The notes: a model not told the origin generated them from the letters alone. Positions 24,403 to 33,967 are shown, counted from the first letter of the stretch. The stretch is DNA of 46,768 nt from an uncultured Lachnospiraceae bacterium (GCA_947571775.1 CANOZK010000017.1:1-46768); one strand, 5' to 3'. Translations and numbers: made by a program.

Positions 24403-26100
24403 TTACTTCCAAACGTTTCCTTCCTCCGGTATATCCAGATACAGTTTTCCAGCCCACTTGAGCACGCGATCCGCCTGTTCCCCGTCCAGAAAATCTCTTC
24501 TGGAAAATACAAAGAACGTCTCGTAATCTGTTGGATCTTCTGGATAGATTCCATCTCCATCGGTAAAATACAGCAGACCCTTGAGCTTTTTCAGCGCTCC
24601 TGCTGCCCTCAGCTTTTCCACAAACACAAAAACCGTGCCAAAATCTGTCCCGCCCCGGCCCTCTATGGTCAGCTCCCGCTCATACCTCTGCCAGTCCTCC
24701 ACACTGGTAATCACCCGATGCTGCTGAATGATCGAATCGCATTGAATGATATGCACATTCATTTTTCGGAAAAAATTTTCCCTTCGGGTCAGCAGATTTC
24801 TGGTTTCTTCCAGAAATCTGCGAACAACCTCCACGGAGCAGGATCCGGAGGTGTCTATGGCTATCACCAGTTCCTCCACCCGCTGCGTTTCCATATATTC
24901 CAAAGGTTCAATCAGAGGCATATTTCCATAACGGTGCAGCCCCAGCACATAATAAATATAATCAAAACTGTCCTCGTCCGTCTGCATCTCCTCTCGGACA
25001 GAGGCGAATCGTCTTAACTGCTGCCGGAAATCGTATTGTCCCGCTTTTTTTAGTTCCAGCAGATCCCGGCGGCTCCCTGGCGCAAGCCCAAAACGCCGCG
25101 AAACAGAAGGCCGCTGCTGTTTTATCCAGACTGCCGCCTGGGCCAGCTTCCGGTGCAGCCGTTCCAGGTAACGCTCCCCGGCCGATCCTTGAATGCCTTC
25201 GCCGCCTTCACCGCCGAAATATTCCTTCGATTCCAAAGCATTCCCATACCAGTAATCATGCGCATCCCCCGGCAGTTCATTCAGAAAAAATCGTGCCGGT
25301 TCTTGCTTATGGGGATGTTCCAGCAGATACCCATAGACAGCCTCTGCATCCTCCAGATTCCCAAAATCAGAAAACAGATCTTTTAATCCTTCCAGACTTT
25401 TTTTCCGGCTTCCAAGGGCCAGCGGCAGCTCAAACGCCTTCTCCCGCAGCGCCCATGCGCTCACGTCGCAGGACAAATCCCACAAAGCACGGGAGTACTT
25501 TGCATTCAGAAGCAGATGCCCGTATAAGATATGCAGCATCATATGCAGATACAGTTCTCTGAGACACCCTTCCCGGAAGCATTGCACAATCTGCGGCGCC
25601 TGAAGGTAAATCTGCAGCCCGTCGGTGCCCGTCTGCTGGGAGCCGCATGCGCCGCTCATCTCAAAATCTGTGAAAAACAAATGCAGATAGGGAATCTCCT
25701 GCGCTAACGACTGTCCCGTAAGCTCCCAGGCTTTTTTTGCAGCTTCTTCCATGGTAAAGACGGCCTGCGACGGCTGCGGCGCGTCCAGACCCATCAAAAG
25801 CAGACGGATCTCCGTCTGATCCGTCCCCGACTGCTCCAAAGCCTGACGGCACTGCGACGGAGTCGCCAGATTCCATTCAAGAAAACGCCGAAGCCGCCGA
25901 GCGTCCTTTTGCCCGATCAGACGCAGTAGGGCCGGGCGTACCCGCGCAGAGAGATACTCCCGGTAAACCTGCTTCCAATGCTCGGAAAGCTGCGAATCTT
26001 GCAGCAGCCTTTCCAGCGCAATATCCAGTTTCAGGGCTGCCTGACGAGAGGTGGTGAATTTTGCCTCCCAATCCACTATATCATCCATTATCGAGCTCAT
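24403..26100 (-). CDS. VWA-like protein with a metallopeptidase-like region (DUF2201 type)
   Basis: The 565-residue cytoplasmic protein has a C-terminal VWA-like domain with MIDAS motif DTSGS (D416, S418, S420) and later TDGDG. The middle carries HMMLHILYGH (H186, H190, H195), the position of a zinc-metallopeptidase HExxH motif in DUF2201 proteins; here the Glu is Met, so peptidase activity is doubtful. It sits between the GH13 gene (15 nt) and the MoxR gene (51 nt) on the same strand, the usual MoxR-VWA partnership. The cellular role is unknown. Confidence 0.87.
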   Translation of the reverse strand: MSSIMDDIVDWEAKFTTSRQAALKLDIALERLLQDSQLSEHWKQVYREYLSARVRPALLRLIGQKDARRLRRFLEWNLATPSQCRQALEQSGTDQTEIRLLLMGLDAPQPSQAVFTMEEAAKKAWELTGQSLAQEIPYLHLFFTDFEMSGACGSQQTGTDGLQIYLQAPQIVQCFREGCLRELYLHMMLHILYGHLLLNAKYSRALWDLSCDVSAWALREKAFELPLALGSRKKSLEGLKDLFSDFGNLEDAEAVYGYLLEHPHKQEPARFFLNELPGDAHDYWYGNALESKEYFGGEGGEGIQGSAGERYLERLHRKLAQAAVWIKQQRPSVSRRFGLAPGSRRDLLELKKAGQYDFRQQLRRFASVREEMQTDEDSFDYIYYVLGLHRYGNMPLIEPLEYMETQRVEELVIAIDTSGSCSVEVVRRFLEETRNLLTRRENFFRKMNVHIIQCDSIIQQHRVITSVEDWQRYERELTIEGRGGTDFGTVFVFVEKLRAAGALKKLKGLLYFTDGDGIYPEDPTDYETFFVFSRRDFLDGEQADRVLKWAGKLYLDIPEEGNVWK

Positions 26101-26115
26101 CTTTCTGTTCTCCTG

Positions 26116-28233
26116 TCACGGCTCGTCAGCGTGGTACAAAATCACTGCCGACAGCGGCGGAAGCTCTAGATCCAGATATCCCCCTTTTGCCATAACTTCC
26201 ACATTCTCCAGGGAATATCCATTATGATGCGTCAAAAAAATCCTCTGAAGTGGCACATCCCGAAAGCGGCTGATTCCCACCCGCCATGCATGAATCTCCA
26301 TCTGCATCACATTCGGACTATTGTTGACCGCAATGATTGACCGCTCTGTTTTCGTAAATCTTCCATAGCTGATGCCCTGGTATTGATGTCCCAAGAAAAG
26401 GATCGAGCCATCAACAAATACCCGGTACTTTTTATGAATCGCAATGATGTCTCTGTGAAAACGAACCAAATTCCTATCTTCCTGACCCCAGGGATACGTC
26501 CTGCGGCTGTCTGGGTCGGTAAAACCACAGACCCCGGCCTCATCCCCGTAATAAATTGTGGGCGCGCCCGGCCAGGTCATTTGAATCACCACGGCTTCCC
26601 GCATCACCGGCACACAGACGTCCTCCTGGGCCGCCTGGCTTCCCAAATGAGCCACCCGGCCCACTTTATGGTTGGTTCTGGTCAGGAACCGGGAATGGTC
26701 ATGGTTCGACAATTCGTTCATCGCCGTCATCTGGGACGGCATTAGAAACTCCGACATATGGCTAGTCATAGCTTCAAAAAAGAATGCTCCGTTGCCATAC
26801 AGATCTTCCCGGAATTCGTCGCTGTGCTTCTCCATGCCCGTCAAAAACCAGGTCACCGGTTCCATAAAGGCGTCGTAATTCATAATACTGTCCCATTCGT
26901 CCCCCCGCAGCCAGCTCTCGGCATTGCCGTAATGTTCCGCCAGAATCAGCGCTTCCGGGTTCGCCTCCTTTACGGCTTTGCGGAAATCTTTCCAGAACCG
27001 ATGATTGAACTCGCTGCTGTGCCCCAGATCCGCAGCCACGTCCAGACGCCATCCGTCTGCGTTAAAAGGCGGAGAAACCCATTTGCGCGCAATCTGCAAA
27101 ATGTATTGATACAATTCCGGGGACTGTTCATAATTCAGCTTGGGCAGCGTGTCATGTCCCCACCAGCCCTCATAACTGTCATTGTAAGGCCAATGATAGT
27201 GATCGTGAAAATGAAAGAAATTCCGGTAAGGACTATTCTCAGAGACAAACGCCCCTTTTTCATACCCTTCCTGGTCCTCATAGATGCATTCCCGATCCAT
27301 CCACTTGTTAAACGAACCGCAATGGTTAAAAACCCCGTCCAGGATAATCCGCATCCCGCGCTTGTGAATCTCTTCCACCAGACGAATAAACAACTGATTG
27401 CTGGCTTCCAGATTTTCCTTGTCCGCAACCCGGCACACATACCGGGTGGCATGCTTGTTATCCGTATCCCCTGGTGAGAGAAGCTCTCCGGCATCCTTTA
27501 CAATCACGCCAAAATGGGGATCTACATAATCGTAATCCTGGCTGTCGTATTTATGGTTACTGGGAGATACAAAGATTGGATTCAAATACAGCACCTCTAC
27601 CCCCAGATCCTGGAGATAGTCCAACTTGTCCAGCACACCCTGGAGATCCCCGCCGTAAAATTCCCGCACGCCCATAACCGCCGGCGGTTTGTTCCAGTCG
27701 TCCACCTGGACGCTGGTATCCCCGATATAAAAGTATTCTCCCGTCAGCACATCGTTTTTCGGATCTCCGTTAAAGAACCGATCCACATAAATCTGGTAAA
27801 TCACAGCTCCTTTGGCCCATTTGGGCGTCCGAAAGCCCGGCACGATACGGAACAGATAATCGTCCTGCTGTTCCGGGAACACGCCGTTGGAATAATAATA
27901 GCATTGGATTTGCCCCGCCACAATCTCAAAAAAGTAATTGACGGCCTCCTCCCCCACGGCCAGATCCGTCTCATAATAGTCAAAACCGCCCTTTGTCTCC
28001 TCCACATGCATGGGAATCCGAAAACCCTGCACCACCAAGTAGACTTCATCCACATTGTTTTTCAATGTCCGAAAACGAATGGTCACCCTATCGCCCGGAA
28101 CCGGCTCCATAGGAATCCGATAATTCTCTGTACTATCGCTGAAAAGCGCATCTTTGTTAAAGACAGGCCTCATCTGAAGGATATATTCTTGCCTTCTTTT
28201 TTTCTGTTTGCTGTATTCATAATGTTGATACAT
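26116..28233 (-). CDS. GH13 alpha-glycosidase (neopullulanase/cyclomaltodextrinase-like)
   Basis: The 705-residue alpha-amylase-family enzyme has an N-terminal CBM34-like beta domain (about 20-130) followed by the barrel (KGAVIYQIYVDRFFNGD from 141). Catalytic residues are present: nucleophile Asp398 (DGWRLDVA), acid/base Glu433 (ILAEHYG) and Asp512 (LSNHDHSRF). There is no signal peptide, so it acts on internalised maltodextrins or glycogen-like glucans. AAAAGGA lies upstream of the ATG. A consensus-like promoter, a palindrome and a long inverted repeat lie upstream. It leads an operon with the VWA and MoxR genes. Confidence 0.93.
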   Translation of the reverse strand: MYQHYEYSKQKKRRQEYILQMRPVFNKDALFSDSTENYRIPMEPVPGDRVTIRFRTLKNNVDEVYLVVQGFRIPMHVEETKGGFDYYETDLAVGEEAVNYFFEIVAGQIQCYYYSNGVFPEQQDDYLFRIVPGFRTPKWAKGAVIYQIYVDRFFNGDPKNDVLTGEYFYIGDTSVQVDDWNKPPAVMGVREFYGGDLQGVLDKLDYLQDLGVEVLYLNPIFVSPSNHKYDSQDYDYVDPHFGVIVKDAGELLSPGDTDNKHATRYVCRVADKENLEASNQLFIRLVEEIHKRGMRIILDGVFNHCGSFNKWMDRECIYEDQEGYEKGAFVSENSPYRNFFHFHDHYHWPYNDSYEGWWGHDTLPKLNYEQSPELYQYILQIARKWVSPPFNADGWRLDVAADLGHSSEFNHRFWKDFRKAVKEANPEALILAEHYGNAESWLRGDEWDSIMNYDAFMEPVTWFLTGMEKHSDEFREDLYGNGAFFFEAMTSHMSEFLMPSQMTAMNELSNHDHSRFLTRTNHKVGRVAHLGSQAAQEDVCVPVMREAVVIQMTWPGAPTIYYGDEAGVCGFTDPDSRRTYPWGQEDRNLVRFHRDIIAIHKKYRVFVDGSILFLGHQYQGISYGRFTKTERSIIAVNNSPNVMQMEIHAWRVGISRFRDVPLQRIFLTHHNGYSLENVEVMAKGGYLDLELPPLSAVILYHADEP

Positions 28234-28265
28234 ATTTTCTTTTTCCTTTTCTCTTCTCCTGTTCC

Positions 28266-28294
28266 ATTGTATTACTAAGGCTGTTAAATATCAA
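28266..28294 (-). promoter_or_regulatory. Sigma-A promoter of the GH13-VWA-MoxR operon
   Basis: On the minus strand, TTGATA (28289-28294), a 17-nt spacer and TACAAT (28266-28271) each match five of six consensus bases, about 33 nt before the start codon. Confidence 0.75.
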
Positions 28295-28304
28295 TGAATT
28301 TCAC

Positions 28305-28318
28305 ACAAAATATTTTGT
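28305..28318. promoter_or_regulatory. 14-bp perfect palindrome upstream of the GH13 promoter
   Basis: ACAAAATATTTTGT is a perfect palindrome 11 bp upstream of the -35. Its position fits an activator or repressor site for glucan-dependent control, but no regulator is nearby. Confidence 0.4.
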
Positions 28319-28335
28319 ATAAAAAAGAATCTTGG

Positions 28336-28393
28336 TAATCGTTCAGACACAATGTCATAAACTTAAATTTATGATATTGTATCTGAACCATTA
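28336..28393. repeat. Long near-perfect inverted repeat in the ftsH-GH13 gap
   Basis: The arms are 26 nt (28336-28361 and 28368-28393) with three mismatches and a 6-nt loop. The inner halves end TCATAAA and TTTATGA; the outer parts carry GTTCAGA and TCTGAAC. Neither strand shows a U-run after the stem, so it is not a plain terminator. It may be a regulatory cruciform, an RNA structure or a small palindromic repeat element. Confidence 0.8.
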
Positions 28394-28405
28394 CAAATCT
28401 TATTC

Positions 28406-28420
28406 TTCGCCCGCGGCGAA
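28406..28420. other. Short GC hairpin
   Basis: TTCGCC and GGCGAA pair around a CGC loop in otherwise AT-rich sequence. Its role is unknown; it adds to the dense structure of this intergenic region. Confidence 0.4.
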
Positions 28421-28444
28421 TCGCATAATCCTTTTATAAATAAA

Positions 28445-28468
28445 AGAAGCAGCCTGACGGCTGCCTCT
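28445..28468 (-). terminator. Second leftward terminator in the ftsH-GH13 gap
   Basis: GCAGCC (28449-28454) and GGCTGC (28459-28464) form a 6-bp stem with a 4-nt loop, extendable past one mismatch. On the minus strand TTCTTTTATTT follows. It lies about 100 nt beyond the ftsH terminator and would end a separate short transcript or catch read-through. Confidence 0.7.
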
Positions 28469-28537
28469 TTCGGAGAAGGTATATTTCTCTCTTATGGGGT
28501 GTAGCAAAAAAACTATATAATGTATGGGGGCATTACA
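28449..28537 (-). ncRNA. Candidate small RNA downstream of ftsH
   Basis: An extended -10 (TGTTATAAT, 28544-28552, minus strand) lies after the ftsH terminator. About 90 nt further on is the terminator at 28445-28468. No open frame with a ribosome site fits between them. The -35 is poor, so the call rests on the extended -10 and the terminator only. The RNA could equally be terminator-flanked filler. Confidence 0.3.
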
Positions 28538-28560
28538 GCTATCATTATAACATGCTCCCT

Positions 28561-28610
28561 CAAAAAAGTGTGCATAATTTTTACAAAATTTTCATTTTCC
28601 AGTTATGCAC
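28561..28610 (-). terminator. Terminator of the spoIIE-tilS-hpt-ftsH operon
   Basis: On the minus strand, GTGCATAA and TTATGCAC (plus-strand positions 28603-28610 and 28570-28577) form a perfect 8-bp outer stem around an AT-rich interior, followed by ACTTTTTTG. It begins directly after the ftsH stop. Confidence 0.65.
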
Positions 28611-28611
28611 A

Positions 28612-30420
28612 TTATACAAATAAGCTTTCAAACTCATCCCGATTGATCTTTTCCTTTTCCAAAAGGAGCTGGGCACAGCGCTCCAGCACGTCCTTGTGCT
28701 CCAGAATCATCCGTCTGGCTTTCTCATGGCATTCATCGATAATGCTCTTGATTTCCTCATCAATGGCGCTGGCTACATGCTCGCTGTAACCTCTGGCATG
28801 GGCCAGATCTTTTCCGATGAAAACTTCGTCCCCGTCATCGCCGTATGCAATCACGCCAATCTTGTCCGACATACCATACTTGGTCACCATGGCCTTTGCC
28901 GTCTGCGTGGCCTGTTTGATATCGTTGGACGCGCCTGTGGTAATATCGTCAAAGATCAATTCCTCTGCCACCCGGCCGCCCAGCATGACGATGATATCTT
29001 GCAGCATCTGGCCGCGGGTATTGAACATCTCATCTTTTTCCGGCAGCGGCATAGTATATCCCGCTGCTCCCATGCCCGTCGGGATAATGGAAACCGTATA
29101 TACGGGACCCACATCCGGCAAAAGATGGAACAAAATCGCATGCCCCGCCTCGTGATAGGCCGTGATGCGCTTCTCTTTATCCGAAATCACCTTGCTCTTT
29201 TTCTCCGCGCCGATGCCCACACGAATAAAAGATTTGCGAATATCCTGCTGGGTCACATAAGAGCGGTCGTCTCTGGCCGTTACAATTGCCGCCTCGTTTA
29301 ACAAGTTTTCCAGATCCGCCCCGGTGAATCCGGCTGTGGTCTGGGCAATCTGTTTCAGATCCACATCGTCGCCTAACGGCTTGCCTTTTGCATGGACTTT
29401 CAAAATCTCCTCCCGTCCCTTTACATCCGGGCGTCCCACAGCTACCTTTCGGTCAAATCTGCCCGGACGCAGGATCGCAGGATCCAGGATATCCACCCGG
29501 TTGGTGGCCGCCATAACGATAATCCCTTCGTTGACGCCGAACCCGTCCATTTCCACTAAGAGCTGATTAAGCGTTTGCTCCCGTTCGTCGTGGCCGCCGC
29601 CCATGCCGGTGCCTCTCTGGCGGGCTACCGCGTCGATTTCATCGATAAAAATAATACAGGGCGCGTTCTTTTTTCCCTCTTCAAAGAGATCCCGCACACG
29701 GGAAGCTCCCACGCCCACGAACATTTCCACAAAATCCGAACCGGAAATTGAGAAGAATGGCACGCCGGCTTCTCCGGCCACCGCCTTGCCAAGTAAGGTT
29801 TTTCCGGTTCCGGGAGGCCCTACCAGCAGCACGCCTTTGGGTATTCGCGCGCCTACCTTCGTGAATTTCTTCGGATTTTTCAGAAAATCCACAACCTCCT
29901 CCAAATCTTCTTTTTCCTCCTGAAGCCCTGCCACATAAGAGAAATTAATTTTCTTGTCCTCCTCTGTGGAGAGTCTGGCGCGGCTCTTGCCAAAATTCAT
30001 CATCTTGGAATTCGATCCGCTTCCGGCCATCTGCCGATTCATAAACACAAACAGGAAAATCACCAGGCCGCAGGTGATTAACATCGGGAAAATACTAGAG
30101 AAGATACTCTCCTGGGGCACATCGGCAATCTCTGGATAAATTCCGTGGTATTCCAGATATTCCTCTACTTCCCTCACGTCCGTTACATAAAAATGCTTCT
30201 GGCTGCCGTCTGTCAGCTCCACCCGCACCCGCCCGGTGGGATATTCCTTGTTGGGATAAATCTTTATACCCAGCACTTGATTCTCTTTTACAGCATCCTC
30301 CATCTGGGTTTTGGAATAATTTTCGCTGTTTTCCATCTGCTGGCTCAAGAACAAATACCCTGTGATCAGGGCAATCACCAGCACCAGATACAGCCCTATT
30401 CTGCCAGGTTGTCTATACAC
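28612..30420 (-). CDS. ftsH: ATP-dependent zinc metalloprotease FtsH
   Basis: This membrane-anchored AAA+ protease degrades misassembled membrane and regulatory proteins. It has two spans (about 8-26 and 108-127) with a short extracytoplasmic domain between, Walker A GPPGTGKT (201-208), Walker [10 protein letters not shown], the second region of homology ([20 protein letters not shown]) and the zinc site HEAGH (423-427). The length of 602 aa is normal. The start is GTG, with AAGGAGG about 11 nt upstream. It is the last gene of the spoIIE-tilS-hpt-ftsH run, as in Bacillus. Confidence 0.98.
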   Translation of the reverse strand: MYRQPGRIGLYLVLVIALITGYLFLSQQMENSENYSKTQMEDAVKENQVLGIKIYPNKEYPTGRVRVELTDGSQKHFYVTDVREVEEYLEYHGIYPEIADVPQESIFSSIFPMLITCGLVIFLFVFMNRQMAGSGSNSKMMNFGKSRARLSTEEDKKINFSYVAGLQEEKEDLEEVVDFLKNPKKFTKVGARIPKGVLLVGPPGTGKTLLGKAVAGEAGVPFFSISGSDFVEMFVGVGASRVRDLFEEGKKNAPCIIFIDEIDAVARQRGTGMGGGHDEREQTLNQLLVEMDGFGVNEGIIVMAATNRVDILDPAILRPGRFDRKVAVGRPDVKGREEILKVHAKGKPLGDDVDLKQIAQTTAGFTGADLENLLNEAAIVTARDDRSYVTQQDIRKSFIRVGIGAEKKSKVISDKEKRITAYHEAGHAILFHLLPDVGPVYTVSIIPTGMGAAGYTMPLPEKDEMFNTRGQMLQDIIVMLGGRVAEELIFDDITTGASNDIKQATQTAKAMVTKYGMSDKIGVIAYGDDGDEVFIGKDLAHARGYSEHVASAIDEEIKSIIDECHEKARRMILEHKDVLERCAQLLLEKEKINRDEFESLFV

Positions 30421-30464
30421 GCTTTCCTACGCCTCCTTCTTTATCCAAATACTTTTTCCGTCTA

Positions 30465-30989
30465 TTATACATCTTCCACCACTCCAATAAAAGGCAAATT
30501 CCGATATTTTTGTGCATAATCCAGTCCATATCCCACCACAAATTCATCCGGGATCTCAAAACCGGTATAATCCACCTTCACCGGCCTCACACGCCGCTCT
30601 GGCTTATCCAGAAGCGCCGCTAATTTCAAACTCGCCGGCTGCCTCTCTTTCAGAAGTTTCATCAAATAATACAGCGTCCTGCCGGAATCAATGATATCCT
30701 CGACCAGCAGCACCTCTTTTCCCTCCAAAGGATCCTCCAGATCTTTTATCATATGCACCACCCCGCCTGACTGCGTGCCGTCCCCATAGCTGGCTACCGA
30801 CATAAAGTCTATCGTCACCGGAATGGTCAGCCGCTTGGCCAGCTCACACACAAAGAACACACTGCCTCTGAGCACGCCGATCAAATGTAGCTGCTTTCCC
30901 TGGTAATCTGCGTTGATTCTGTCCGCCATCTGCTGAATCTTTTCTTCCACTTTTTTTTTCGTAATCAACACGCGGATATCATTCTCCAT
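30465..30989 (-). CDS. hpt: Hypoxanthine phosphoribosyltransferase
   Basis: The purine-salvage enzyme makes IMP or GMP from the base and PRPP. The 174-residue protein has the PRPP-binding motif VLLVEDIIDSGRTL, the GVLRGSVFF flexible-loop region and the C-terminal VDYTGFEIPDEFVVGYGLDY base-contact segment. I prefer the ATG at 30989, which is 8 nt from GGAGG; an ATG at 30995 is too close to it. The ribosome site lies inside the tilS 3' end, and the genes overlap by 11 nt. Confidence 0.97.
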   Translation of the reverse strand: MENDIRVLITKKKVEEKIQQMADRINADYQGKQLHLIGVLRGSVFFVCELAKRLTIPVTIDFMSVASYGDGTQSGGVVHMIKDLEDPLEGKEVLLVEDIIDSGRTLYYLMKLLKERQPASLKLAALLDKPERRVRPVKVDYTGFEIPDEFVVGYGLDYAQKYRNLPFIGVVEDV

Positions 30990-32418
30990 ACCCATATCCT
31001 CCTTCGTACACCATCTCCAGAACCTGCTTGGTATCTGGCCTCACCTTGTATGCCTCGCTTATGCGCAAACCCACCACCCACAGGATTTCCTGGCCCTGGG
31101 CCGCCAGTATCATTCGATCTCTGTCCTGTCTTGGCACCTTGCAGTCGATAAAATAATCCTTGAGTTTCTTGCGCCCGCCCGAAGCATCCACCACCAGATA
31201 ATCCCCTGGGCGCCTGGTTCGTATTTCTACCGTACCTTTTATTTTATCATAATTTAACCATTTCGTATATGTTTTTTGCAAAAGCTGCGAAAAATTATTG
31301 TTATCGTTTGGAGATATGCTGTCCCGCGCTATTACAAAATTATTCTCCATGATTTTGCAGCGCAGCCGCATTCCCGGCCCTGTCGCCTCTCCCGGAATCG
31401 GAAGCGGGATGCAAAAACCTTCTTGTTTTCCCTTTACTTCTTTCTCCTGGTAAAAAGAAACGCCGCCGTATTCCTTTCGTACTCGAATCCCGTGGGGAAG
31501 CTGCAAGATTTTCCCCACCGGCATCTGTATCCAGTCCCAAAGCCTGTCAAATTGGTCTGCGCCGATGTCCTTTCCCGCCTGAAAACAGCCTCTTAATAGC
31601 TCCCGCAAACCGTAATAAGCCGGAACCTCCTCCTCACAAAAAAAAGCCTCCTCCAGAAAAACCTCGCCCAAGCGGCGCTGCCGCTGATATTTCTTTAGAA
31701 GCTCTTTTCCCTGCCTTTTCAGATAACGATCCGTCTGCCGCAGGATTTCGGCCGTCTTTGCCATATGTTCTACGGCTTTGCTGTTGATCTGCTCTTTCAT
31801 TCCCACAAGAATTTCATGGCGGATGCGATTTCTGGTATAGGTATCTTCCCGGTTGCTGCTGTCCTCCACATGGGCAAAACCCGCCTCGTGTAAATAATGC
31901 TCAATTTCTTCCCGTTCTAAACACAGAAGCGGGCGAATACAAAAACCATCGGCCGGAGAAAGCCCAGAAAGCCCGGCAAGTCCGGTTCCCCGCGCCAGGT
32001 GGTGAAGCATGGTTTCGGCCTGGTCATTTTTGTGGTGGGCCAGCGCCAGCTTTGTGCATTTGCCATTCTTCTTCCATATCTGAAAAACTTCCCGGCGGGC
32101 TTCCCGCCCGGCTTCTTCCAGGCCAATCCTCCTTTGCGCCGCCATCTGCCGGACTGGCATCTCCACCGCTTGGCAGGGAATCTCGTATTCTCTGCACAGA
32201 GTTTCCACAAACTCCTGATCCCGTTGGGCCTCTGCCCCCCGCAGCCCGTGATTGACATGCACCGCCAGCAGTTCAAATCCCAGCTCTTTTTGGTATTTTC
32301 GCAATATATGAAACAGGGCTGCCGAATCTGCCCCGCCGGACAAACCAATCAGCACCCTGTCTCCTTTTTCAATCATATGATACTTCCCGATATATTCCAA
32401 TACCTTTTTCTCAATCAT
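30979..32418 (-). CDS. tilS: tRNA(Ile)-lysidine synthase
   Basis: TilS converts the wobble C of tRNA-Ile(CAU) to lysidine, changing decoding to AUA. The 479-residue protein has the N-type ATP-pyrophosphatase P-loop SGGADS (27-32), HVNHGLRGAEAQRDQEFV, LAHHKNDQAETML and the C-terminal TilS domain (TRRPGDYLV and LKDYFID). ATG 32418 with TAGGAG upstream is preferred; a GTG at 32422-32424 is an alternative. It begins 12 nt after spoIIE and overlaps hpt. Confidence 0.96.
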   Translation of the reverse strand: MIEKKVLEYIGKYHMIEKGDRVLIGLSGGADSAALFHILRKYQKELGFELLAVHVNHGLRGAEAQRDQEFVETLCREYEIPCQAVEMPVRQMAAQRRIGLEEAGREARREVFQIWKKNGKCTKLALAHHKNDQAETMLHHLARGTGLAGLSGLSPADGFCIRPLLCLEREEIEHYLHEAGFAHVEDSSNREDTYTRNRIRHEILVGMKEQINSKAVEHMAKTAEILRQTDRYLKRQGKELLKKYQRQRRLGEVFLEEAFFCEEEVPAYYGLRELLRGCFQAGKDIGADQFDRLWDWIQMPVGKILQLPHGIRVRKEYGGVSFYQEKEVKGKQEGFCIPLPIPGEATGPGMRLRCKIMENNFVIARDSISPNDNNNFSQLLQKTYTKWLNYDKIKGTVEIRTRRPGDYLVVDASGGRKKLKDYFIDCKVPRQDRDRMILAAQGQEILWVVGLRISEAYKVRPDTKQVLEMVYEGGYGYGE

Positions 32419-32430
32419 GTACACTCCTAT

Positions 32431-33918
32431 TTACCGCTTCCATATCCCGGCTACCAAAACCGTCATATCGTCTCTGGCCCGGTAATCGCAATAGGCCAGA
32501 ACCCGATCTAGAATCCCTCTGCTGATTTCCCTGGGCACCTGGCTATGTATTTGCAAAATCATTTCTTTTAGAGTTTCTTCCTCTTTATCCATGGGCAGCG
32601 CGTCCAAAACCCCGTCTGTGACCATAATCAGAAAATCCCCATGGTACAGCTTGCGGGAGGCTGTCTCAAAATCAATCTGGTCAACCATGCCCAGCGCCAT
32701 ACTGGTAGATGCAATCGCCTCCACCCACTGATCCCGCTTGATAAACGTCGTCGCCGCTCCCGCTTTCAGAAACTCGCAGATGCCCGTGTACAAATCAATG
32801 GTGCACAGATCCATCGTGGAAAACATGTCGTTCTGGCGTTTTAAAATGACCGCGCTGTTTACCAGCTTCGCAGCGGCCTCATTGCTGAAACCGGATTCCA
32901 GAAACTGCTCCAACAGCTCCACCACCATCTCGCTCTCTTTGCAGGCGTCCATGCCGGATCCCATGCCGTCGGACAGACACAGGACAAACTTGCCTTCCTC
33001 CTCTTGACAGCAGACGTAATTGTCCCCGGATACCCGTTCCTTCTCTTTTGCCACCTTCGCCACTCCATGCATCACCTGAAAACTCATCTTTTCGGTAAAA
33101 TGCACCGTATGGCACTCTCCATTGATGGTACAGCGGCTGGTATTGACCGGAACCATCGGCGTTTCCCACAGCTCCGATAAAACCTCTGCCGCCTCCAGGG
33201 ACGACACACACTGGCCGTTTTTTGCCTGCAAGGTGAGATATGCCTGTTTGCGGTTGCCTTCCCGCTCCATGACCCAGATGGATTTTAACAAAACCCCTTT
33301 TTTCTTCAGACTATACCGCAGTTCATCTGTAAATTCACGGGAAGGCTGCGTGATCTCCGCCAGCTCCTTGGCCACCTGATTGAGCATTCCCGATATCTCC
33401 AAAAACTGCTGGGCTGCCGCCAGACGGTTCTCAATCATCCGATTGTTCCACACCAGTTTCTCCCGCTCCCTCTGGAAGAAATGATTCAGCTCCTGGGTAA
33501 ATTGGTAAGAATGTACGCACTGGCTTTTCCACTGTTTTGTCAGCGCTTTTCGCTTCTCCTCTTGTCCGCTTTCTAAGGCGCGCACCAGCTTTTCCCCCAG
33601 ACGCAGACGTTCCTCCCCCTCCCAGCATTCCTGCCTCTGATGACAGTTTCCGCATACCTGTCCATAAGTCTGCCAGACTACATCTTCGGCCTGCTCGTTG
33701 GAGAGATAGTCCTTGCGGTAGGGCATTCCGTAAAAAGTATCTGCCAGCTTGCGAAATGCCTGGGCATACCGCTCCACCCGTTCCTTCTGGGGCTGTCCGA
33801 ATATCTGCCCGGCCGGCACATCCTCTTGCTTCTGGCGCAAAGAAAAAATAGTTTTTGCCATGTCCCGTACAATCAGCAGTACGCTGATCAGGAGCATGGC
33901 AACAATCCATACATGCAT
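32431..33918 (-). CDS. spoIIE: SpoIIE-type PP2C serine phosphatase, short form
   Basis: SpoIIE dephosphorylates SpoIIAA to release sigma-F in the forespore. The C-terminal PP2C domain is present: SGDNY (D299), CLSDGMGSG (D317), MVTDGVLDAL and RDDMTVLV (D483, D484). The central region keeps CGNCHQRQECW (Cys89, Cys92, Cys98). The protein is only 495 aa with a single N-terminal span (about 4-18), whereas Bacillus SpoIIE has about ten spans and over 800 aa. Locus position and promoter support the identity. AAGGGGGAT precedes the ATG. It leads the tilS-hpt-ftsH operon. Confidence 0.92.
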   Translation of the reverse strand: MHVWIVAMLLISVLLIVRDMAKTIFSLRQKQEDVPAGQIFGQPQKERVERYAQAFRKLADTFYGMPYRKDYLSNEQAEDVVWQTYGQVCGNCHQRQECWEGEERLRLGEKLVRALESGQEEKRKALTKQWKSQCVHSYQFTQELNHFFQREREKLVWNNRMIENRLAAAQQFLEISGMLNQVAKELAEITQPSREFTDELRYSLKKKGVLLKSIWVMEREGNRKQAYLTLQAKNGQCVSSLEAAEVLSELWETPMVPVNTSRCTINGECHTVHFTEKMSFQVMHGVAKVAKEKERVSGDNYVCCQEEEGKFVLCLSDGMGSGMDACKESEMVVELLEQFLESGFSNEAAAKLVNSAVILKRQNDMFSTMDLCTIDLYTGICEFLKAGAATTFIKRDQWVEAIASTSMALGMVDQIDFETASRKLYHGDFLIMVTDGVLDALPMDKEEETLKEMILQIHSQVPREISRGILDRVLAYCDYRARDDMTVLVAGIWKR

Positions 33919-33967
33919 TTATATCCCCCTTCCCTGATATATTCCAGTACGTCTCTTTTAACAGGGA

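Noticed and set aside
26116..28233. Long rightward open frames opposite the GH13, VWA, MoxR and DUF2298 genes
   Set aside because: They are complementary-strand shadows of clearly conserved genes and lack ribosome sites.
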